DNA of 10,591 bases from Cephalothrix spiralis (lineage: Eukaryota; Nemertea; Palaeonemertea; Archinemertea; Cephalotrichidae), in the NCBI GenBank assembly GCA_032353305.1, contig JAUCNG010399588.1:1-10591 (forward strand), read 5' to 3'. Each line of letters opens with the position of its first letter. Position 1 is the stretch's first letter. A model generated the notes under the pieces. That model ran no database searches. It was not told where the DNA came from and saw only the letters and a list, made by a program, of their open reading frames with translations. Shown one piece after another: positions 9,701 to 10,591 of the stretch. The position numbers were made by a program, and so were the translations under genes.

Positions 9701-10341
9701 GGTCAATTTATAACTATGTCACAATATGACGCCATCTGACTGTTTTCCATAATATTAGAACACCCTGTATATCAAGATAATATAACTAAACTAATCAGTG
9801 AACAAGAACACTGTATGTGTTGTTTTAAAACTTAATAAGTAAGCATAGGGGAGCCGCAACGCCGGCGAGACCATTAATAAAAAATATCAAAATTTGCCCA
9901 AAAAGTATTTTTACATTATTTTGTGGAGTATTAAGTACTATCATTCGTACCAGTTAGTCTATCATTCGAGATTTTAAGATTTAATTTAATGGACAAAAAA
10001 GTTACAGTTACTATTAAACTAAAACTAACCTGTGTATCAGTGAACAAGAACACTGTATGTTCATTCTTAGCTCCTGCCATATCGTAAAGAGTCTTCAAAT
10101 CTTCATGGAAAGCGGCATAGTCGTAACCTCTTGTGAGTTCAATTTGGAAACATTTGTACCCGCAAATGTGAGCAGATAATCTTGTTAGGGACTGTTTTCC
10201 GGTACCACCAACACCGACCAATAGGGCATTACCACGTTCTTGTTTGAGCATGCGCACAACACGGGTCACGTGTTCCATAGCGTCCAAGAAAAATACCAGT
10301 TTCATTTCTTTTGAAGATGACATGTTAAAGTCATCCAAATA
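509..10341 (-). CDS. DNAH6: Axonemal dynein heavy chain, DNAH6-like: internal part, eight exons
   Basis: This is a partial gene joined from eight minus-strand exons: 10030-10341, 6718-6899, 5803-5989, 4942-5096, 3532-3712, 2746-2871, 1715-1824 and 509-754. The 1499 coding bases read as 499 codons plus two bases without interruption. Axonemal dynein heavy chains are ATP-driven motors of cilia and sperm flagella, and DNAH6 is counted among the single-headed inner-arm type. Seen here, in joined residue numbers: AAA4 with P-loop GVGGTGKQS (43-51), the rest of AAA4 to about 270, stalk coiled coil 1 (about 270-397), the microtubule-binding domain (about 398-496) and the first residues of coiled coil 2. 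The blocks [14 protein letters not shown] and [16 protein letters not shown] are what I recall of DNAH6 rather than of DNAH1, 3, 7 or 12. The dynein family is certain; the DNAH6 subtype is likely. Both gene ends lie outside the window. Confidence 0.85.
811..1051 (-). mobile_element. tRNA-derived SINE, copy 1 (5'-truncated, tRNA head missing)
   Basis: It matches the body of copies 2 and 3 from the CTGACGCCC end (plus 811) to TCGACACTACTTTCCATCGG (plus 1032-1051). The likeness then stops just where the tRNA-like head should begin. Loss of the 5' end is typical of incomplete reverse transcription, though later deletion is possible. It keeps the 70-base segment near its 3' end that copy 3 has lost. 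It lies 29 bases from the next insertion. Confidence 0.85.
1067..1444 (-). mobile_element. 350-bp polyadenylated retro-insertion with 14-bp target duplication
   Basis: TTAAAGGAAGAGTT occurs at 1067-1080 and again at 1431-1444, an exact 14-bp duplication framing 1081-1430. On the minus strand the insert starts CTGGCTGGGTGTAGTTTGGG and ends in a run of A (plus-strand T at 1079-1089). AATAAA lies at plus 1098-1103, about 10 bases before the tail. These are the marks of target-primed reverse transcription of a polyadenylated RNA. No open frame is seen, so it is either a 5'-truncated LINE 3' end or a retrocopy of a 3' untranslated region. The exact duplication suggests recent insertion. Confidence 0.9.
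1715..1824 (-). CDS. DNAH6: Dynein exon G: top of coiled coil 1 and start of the microtubule-binding domain
   Basis: The exon carries 36 codons (residues 382-417) plus AA of a split lysine codon. The acceptor is TTCAATAG and the donor GTAAGT. It reads [20 protein letters not shown], then [16 protein letters not shown]. The KPP at residues 399-401 marks the hinge where coiled coil 1 enters the globular microtubule-binding domain. The following helix ([10 protein letters not shown]) is the first helix of that domain. Sequence and spacing agree with the axonemal dynein family. Confidence 0.92.
1825..2745 (-). other. 921-bp intron between dynein exons F and G
   Basis: The intron has a GTATGA donor and a TTCAATAG acceptor. 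It holds SINE copy 2 (1921-2216). Next to the SINE, 2217-2300 is GC-rich, with GGGCCCGGTTCGGGCC at about 2280. The stretch 2300-2745 is AT-rich and shows no gene or recognised element. Confidence 0.83.
1921..2216 (-). mobile_element. tRNA-derived SINE, copy 2 (fullest copy, about 296 bp)
   Basis: It reads on the minus strand, sense with the gene. The tRNA-like head has A box TGGCAAAGCGG (plus 2199-2209) and B box GGTTCAAGACC (plus 2156-2166) at normal spacing, as used by RNA polymerase III. CCCGGGTTCAAGACCCGGG forms a good T-arm-like stem. Between them CTTTGAT could be a Gln (TTG) anticodon loop. The body runs through CACTACTTTCCATCGGGAGG and GGTTAAATACGTGGAG to CTGACGCC. No poly(A) tail and no clear target duplication are seen. 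Confidence 0.88.
2746..2871 (-). CDS. DNAH6: Dynein exon F: stalk coiled coil 1, second half
   Basis: This short exon of exactly 42 codons (residues 340-381) is in phase 0 at both ends. The acceptor is TTTCTTAG. The donor GTATGA is the least consensus-like of the eight. It reads [20 protein letters not shown], then [20 protein letters not shown], and is almost wholly charged or alanine-rich, as expected for a long helix. [10 protein letters not shown] is a very conserved stretch of the dynein stalk. Because 126 bases is a multiple of three and both flanking introns are phase 0, skipping this exon would keep the frame but shorten one stalk helix and its register. Confidence 0.93.
2872..3531 (-). 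other. 660-bp intron between dynein exons E and F
   Basis: The intron has a GTAAGT donor and a TTTCTTAG acceptor. The middle is taken up by the CCATGACATTTCCAGG-type repeat region. The rest, 3367-3531, is AT-rich and featureless. An open frame on the minus strand across 2945-3220 has no family resemblance. Confidence 0.82.
2924..3364. repeat. Degenerate element with CCATGACATTTCCAGG units
   Basis: Variants of CCATGACATTTCCAGGTTTT recur at about 3100-3140, 3255-3280, 3295 and 3330-3345. A second internal repeat, AGTCGCGACAA, occurs at about 3144 and 3179. The outer limits are suggested by CAGGG at 2924 and CCCTG at 3360-3364, a weak inverted match. The CAGGG tip and the unit style recall non-autonomous hAT elements, but no 8-bp target duplication is present, so the class is a guess. 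Confidence 0.5.
3532..3712 (-). CDS. DNAH6: Dynein exon E: stalk coiled coil 1, first half
   Basis: The exon starts with G of the split lysine codon and adds 60 codons (residues 280-339), ending in phase 0. The acceptor is TATTCTAG and the donor GTAAGT. The sequence [20 protein letters not shown], then [20 protein letters not shown] and [14 protein letters not shown], is the start of the ascending helix of the stalk. This helix passes conformational change between the AAA ring and the microtubule-binding tip. Charged and hydrophobic residues alternate as expected for a coiled coil. The open frame runs on into both introns but loses all family likeness outside these bounds. Confidence 0.93.
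4077..4145 (+). repeat. tRNA-like segment on the plus strand
   Basis: GGATTCAGCGGCCGAGTGGT resembles the start of a tRNA-Ser or tRNA-Leu with its A box. AGTTCGAGTCC at 4123-4133 is a near-perfect B box at suitable spacing. The acceptor ends do not pair and no proper anticodon arm is seen, so it is a SINE head or tRNA relic rather than a working gene. It lies antisense to the dynein gene. Confidence 0.5.
4325..4547. repeat. Tandem duplication, 116-bp period, two units
   Basis: Unit 1 (4325-4440) and unit 2 (4441-4547) both begin ACCCTTGCT, share GCTAAATGA, GCCAGGGTTGGCGCCCA and GACTACAAAAGCATA, and join end to end. Likeness is about 80%, with a short deletion in unit 2. GGCGCC inside is a local palindrome. 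The origin of the unit is not recognised. Confidence 0.82.
4942..5096 (-). CDS. DNAH6: Dynein exon D: AAA4 small subdomain and base of the stalk
   Basis: The exon carries 51 codons (residues 228-278) plus AA of a split lysine codon. The acceptor is TTTTTCTAG and the donor GTAAGT. It reads [14 protein letters not shown], then [20 protein letters not shown] and [14 protein letters not shown]. The [12 protein letters not shown] block is the dynein signature just before the stalk. The closing lysine-rich helix is where coiled coil 1 begins. The split codon AA|G restores lysine with exon E, which supports the junction. Confidence 0.92.
5097..5802 (-). other. 706-bp intron between dynein exons C and D
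   Basis: The intron has a GTACGT donor and a TTTTTCTAG acceptor. It holds SINE copy 3 (5365-5575). The flanks, 5097-5364 and 5576-5802, show no other recognisable element. The upper flank is open in several frames, but these continue into antisense exon C and are shadows. Confidence 0.85.
5365..5575 (-). mobile_element. tRNA-derived SINE, copy 3 (two internal deletions)
   Basis: It is in the same orientation as the gene. On the minus strand it starts with a tRNA-like head: A box TGGCGAAGTGG (plus 5557-5567) and B box GGATCGATACC (plus 5526-5536). The body shared with the other copies follows, including CTGGGTGGCTCGGTCAGGTT and ATACGTGGAG, ending CTGACGCCC. Compared with copy 2, the head lacks about 13 bases and the body near the 3' end lacks about 70. 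No clear target duplication is seen. Confidence 0.85.
5803..5989 (-). CDS. DNAH6: Dynein exon C: AAA4 C-terminal core
   Basis: The exon starts with the last base of the split arginine codon and adds 62 codons (residues 166-227), ending in phase 0 at DEMK. The acceptor is TATTTTAG and the donor GTACGT. It holds [20 protein letters not shown] followed by [12 protein letters not shown] and WPREAL. In dyneins this marks the end of the AAA4 large subdomain, with its conserved arginines (R182, R184, R186) and the NCCTIDW strand. The opposite strand is open over part of this region, but that reading frame has no family resemblance and is a shadow. Confidence 0.93.
5990..6717 (-). other. 728-bp intron between dynein exons B and C
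   Basis: The intron has a GTTAGT donor and a TATTTTAG acceptor. More than half is the MITE at 6238-6675. The remaining 245 bases at the low end (5990-6234) are AT-rich and hold nothing recognisable. Confidence 0.85.
6235..6678. mobile_element. 438-bp MITE with 45-bp inverted repeats and TTA target duplication
   Basis: The inverted repeats at 6238-6282 and 6631-6675 both read AGCCCACCGC at the tip and end GACCATCGCAGTAAAAT. They differ at five of 45 positions. TTA directly flanks both ends (6235-6237 and 6676-6678), fitting a 3-bp target duplication such as PIF/Harbinger elements make, though that superfamily is only inferred. Inside, the motif GATGGTCCGAT or its reverse complement recurs about six times, a pattern often seen as subterminal transposase-binding repeats. 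Open frames inside are short and unlike any protein. It ends 38 bases from the exon B splice donor. Confidence 0.88.
6718..6899 (-). CDS. DNAH6: Dynein exon B: AAA4 middle part
   Basis: The exon carries 60 full codons (residues 105-164) plus AG of a split arginine codon. The acceptor is CTGTTTAG and the donor GTTAGT. The sequence [19 protein letters not shown] directly follows the Walker B strand and is one of the best conserved parts of AAA4 in axonemal heavy chains. The rest ([23 protein letters not shown]) matches the helical part leading to the second half of the AAA4 core. It follows a 3.1-kb intron, the longest in the window. The right end of a MITE stops 38 bases past the donor, so the DNA between exon end and transposon is very short. 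Confidence 0.92.
6995..7050. repeat. Partial third copy of the foldback arm
   Basis: TTTTCAATGATATTGAGAGC, then AGCAACATAAAAATTATATC and AAAATATT, match the left arm at about 7812-7861, where the order is TTTTCATTAATATTAATAGC, AGCAACATGCAAATTATACC, AAAATATT. The likeness is about 80-85% over 50 bases and is lost on both sides. Confidence 0.6.
7510..7587 (-). repeat. tRNA-like segment (SINE head or tRNA relic)
   Basis: On the minus strand this reads like a degraded tRNA. An A-box-like CAGTGGTTAGAACG is followed by GTCCGTTTTGTAATC where an anticodon arm would sit, and then a good B box GGTTCAAGTCT (plus-strand 7523-7533). The acceptor stem ends do not pair, so it is not a working tRNA gene. 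A tRNA-derived SINE head is the likeliest origin. It differs from the SINE family at 811, 1921 and 5365. Confidence 0.55.
7777..8338. mobile_element. Large inverted repeat (foldback-type element), arms about 225 bp
   Basis: The left arm 7777-7998 is the reverse complement of the right arm 8111-8338, with a 112-base AT-rich spacer. By eye the arms are over 90% alike, with a few short indels, such as an extra stretch near 8302 in the right arm. The outer ends read AAAGGAGGAAAATATATACC on both arms, and the inner ends read TATTTGGCTAAAATCAATAT. A partial third copy of the arm lies at about 6995-7050, which argues for a dispersed element rather than a chance palindrome. The inside has no coding potential. 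In the pre-mRNA it would form double-stranded RNA. Confidence 0.85.
8690..8800. repeat. 111-bp palindrome (hairpin)
   Basis: Arms 8690-8740 and 8751-8800 are reverse complements with about six differences in 51 bases. They are separated by only 10 bases. A 20-base core, GACGCTCCGTCTCTTTGTTA, at 8703-8722 pairs perfectly. The segment begins CTCAG and ends CTGAG and is richer in GC than its surroundings. Transcribed with the gene it would fold into a long hairpin. It could be a small foldback MITE or a microRNA-like precursor. No clear target duplication is seen. Confidence 0.9.
9294..9386. repeat. 92-bp repeat with GC-rich core, copy 1
   Basis: This is the partner of 9816-9907, in the same orientation and 522 bases away. 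The likeness starts at TGTGTTGTTTTAAAACTTAA and stops near CCCAAAAAGTA. Sequence outside these limits differs, so this is a short dispersed repeat rather than a longer segmental duplication. No inverted ends or target duplications are seen. Confidence 0.8.
9440..9672. mobile_element. MITE-like element with imperfect inverted ends
   Basis: The left end (9440-9476) reads ATTTGGTGCAGATCGGTTCA through to GAGCTAC. The reverse complement of the right end (9637-9672) reads AATTTGGTGCAAATCAGTTT through to GAGCTAC. The ends are about 70% alike over some 36 bases. The element is 233 bp, AT-rich and non-coding inside. No clear target-site duplication is seen, so it is probably old. A related end occurs at 285-365 near the left edge of the window. 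Confidence 0.6.
9794..9818 (-). repeat. Intronic copy of the dynein exon A 3' end
   Basis: These 25 bases are identical to 10036-10060, which encode most of the end of exon A (HTVFLFTD region). Beyond the exact part, both copies continue with similar CTAAA/CTAA sequence. The intronic copy lacks about eight bases covering the last codon and the G of the GT donor, so it has no splice donor. It sits next to copy 2 of the 92-bp repeat. Confidence 0.85.
9816..9907. repeat. 92-bp repeat with GC-rich core, copy 2
   Basis: This is a direct copy of 9294-9386, about 85-90% alike by eye. It starts TGTGTTGTTTTAAAACTTAA, contains the GC-rich core GGGGAGCCGCAACGCCGGCG and ends near CCCAAAAAGTA. The core stands out against the AT-rich intron. 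It begins within or just after the 25-base copy of the exon A end at 9794-9818. The family is not recognised. Confidence 0.8.
10030..10341 (-). CDS. DNAH6: Dynein exon A: AAA4 N-terminal part with P-loop
   Basis: The exon has 104 full codons and starts and ends in phase 0 (residues 1-104 of the visible protein). It begins YLDDFNM after a TTTTCAG acceptor and ends FLFTDTQ before a GTTAGT donor. The Walker A motif is GVGGTGKQS at residues 43-51, with K49 as the nucleotide-binding lysine. The GKQS form followed by LTRL is typical of dynein AAA4 and unlike the GKT form of AAA1. FLFTDTQ at the end is the Walker B strand, with D102 as the acidic residue. The strand continues across the intron into [11 protein letters not shown]. 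The preceding exon, expected to finish AAA3 and the AAA3-AAA4 linker, is not within the 250 bases left in the window. A 25-base copy of this exon's 3' end lies in the next intron. Confidence 0.93.
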
Positions 10342-10591
10342 CTGAAAATAAAAAAATTGTTTTTTGCGATTTCCAAAATAAATTATTAAAAATAATTCTT
10401 CCCAATTTTTTTAAAATTTCCTATCTGTAACAGTTATAACTCTTAGCCGAAATGCAAAAAACCCGATCAGACATTTAAATTTTTTCCAAACTTTCGAGTT
10501 TTTTAATACGTTTTTTATGGGGGATTTTTTTATTTTTTTTTATTTTCATTTTTGGAGGACTATTGAGACTATGTAAGGGGGGGGGGGTCCC
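10342..10591 (-). other. Part of the upstream intron (right edge of window)
   Basis: This is the 3' portion of the intron before exon A. It is AT-rich with many T runs, and its minus-strand reading ends in the TTTTCAG acceptor at the exon A border. No dynein sequence or other coding likeness is seen on either strand. It ends in a run of 11 G at 10577-10587, a homopolymer of a kind often miscounted in assemblies. Confidence 0.7.

Larger units (their letters stand above)
6900..10029 (-). other. 3.1-kb intron between dynein exons A and B
   Basis: The intron runs from the GTTAGT donor at its high end to the CTGTTTAG acceptor at its low end. Its identified contents are listed separately. The stretches 7060-7505, 8357-8689 and 8801-9293 show no gene. 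The first has G-rich blocks with repeated phrases such as GTCATTTTGGGG and ATGGAAAAAATTG. The last contains an A/G-rich tract on the plus strand (about 8925-9035) and TA-rich simple sequence. None of the open frames here resembles a protein family. Confidence 0.85.

Overview
This window is AT-rich animal nuclear DNA. It holds an internal piece of one multi-exon gene on the minus strand: an axonemal dynein heavy chain, most like DNAH6. Eight consecutive coding exons are visible, with canonical GT/AG splice sites and matching phases. Joined, they give about 499 codons with no stop or frameshift. They run from the start of AAA4 (P-loop) through the rest of AAA4, stalk coiled coil 1 and the microtubule-binding domain to the start of coiled coil 2. 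The earlier part of the gene lies beyond the right edge (above 10341) and the later part beyond the left edge (below 509). No other gene was found. The short introns-and-MITEs style suggests an arthropod, probably an insect, but the sequence does not fix the species.

Exons in transcription order are 10030-10341, 6718-6899, 5803-5989, 4942-5096, 3532-3712, 2746-2871, 1715-1824 and 509-754. Coding DNA is about 14% of the window. The rest is intron, and every complete intron carries at least one repeat or repeat-like structure.

Intron contents from right to left. The 3.1-kb intron 6900-10029 holds a partial copy of the neighbouring exon end, two copies of a GC-rich 92-bp repeat, a 233-bp element with inverted ends, a 111-bp palindrome, a large inverted repeat with arms of about 225 bp, and a tRNA-like SINE head. 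Intron 5990-6717 is mostly a 438-bp MITE with 45-bp inverted repeats and a TTA target duplication. Introns 5097-5802, 1825-2745 and 755-1714 each hold one copy of the same tRNA-derived SINE. Intron 755-1714 also holds a 350-bp polyadenylated retro-insertion with an exact 14-bp target duplication. Intron 3713-4941 holds a tRNA-like segment and a 116-bp tandem duplication. Intron 2872-3531 holds a degenerate element built from CCATGACATTTCCAGG-like units.

No multi-gene system is encoded here. The interest is in the mobile-element families, several of which can be defined from this window alone, and in how closely some sit to dynein splice sites.
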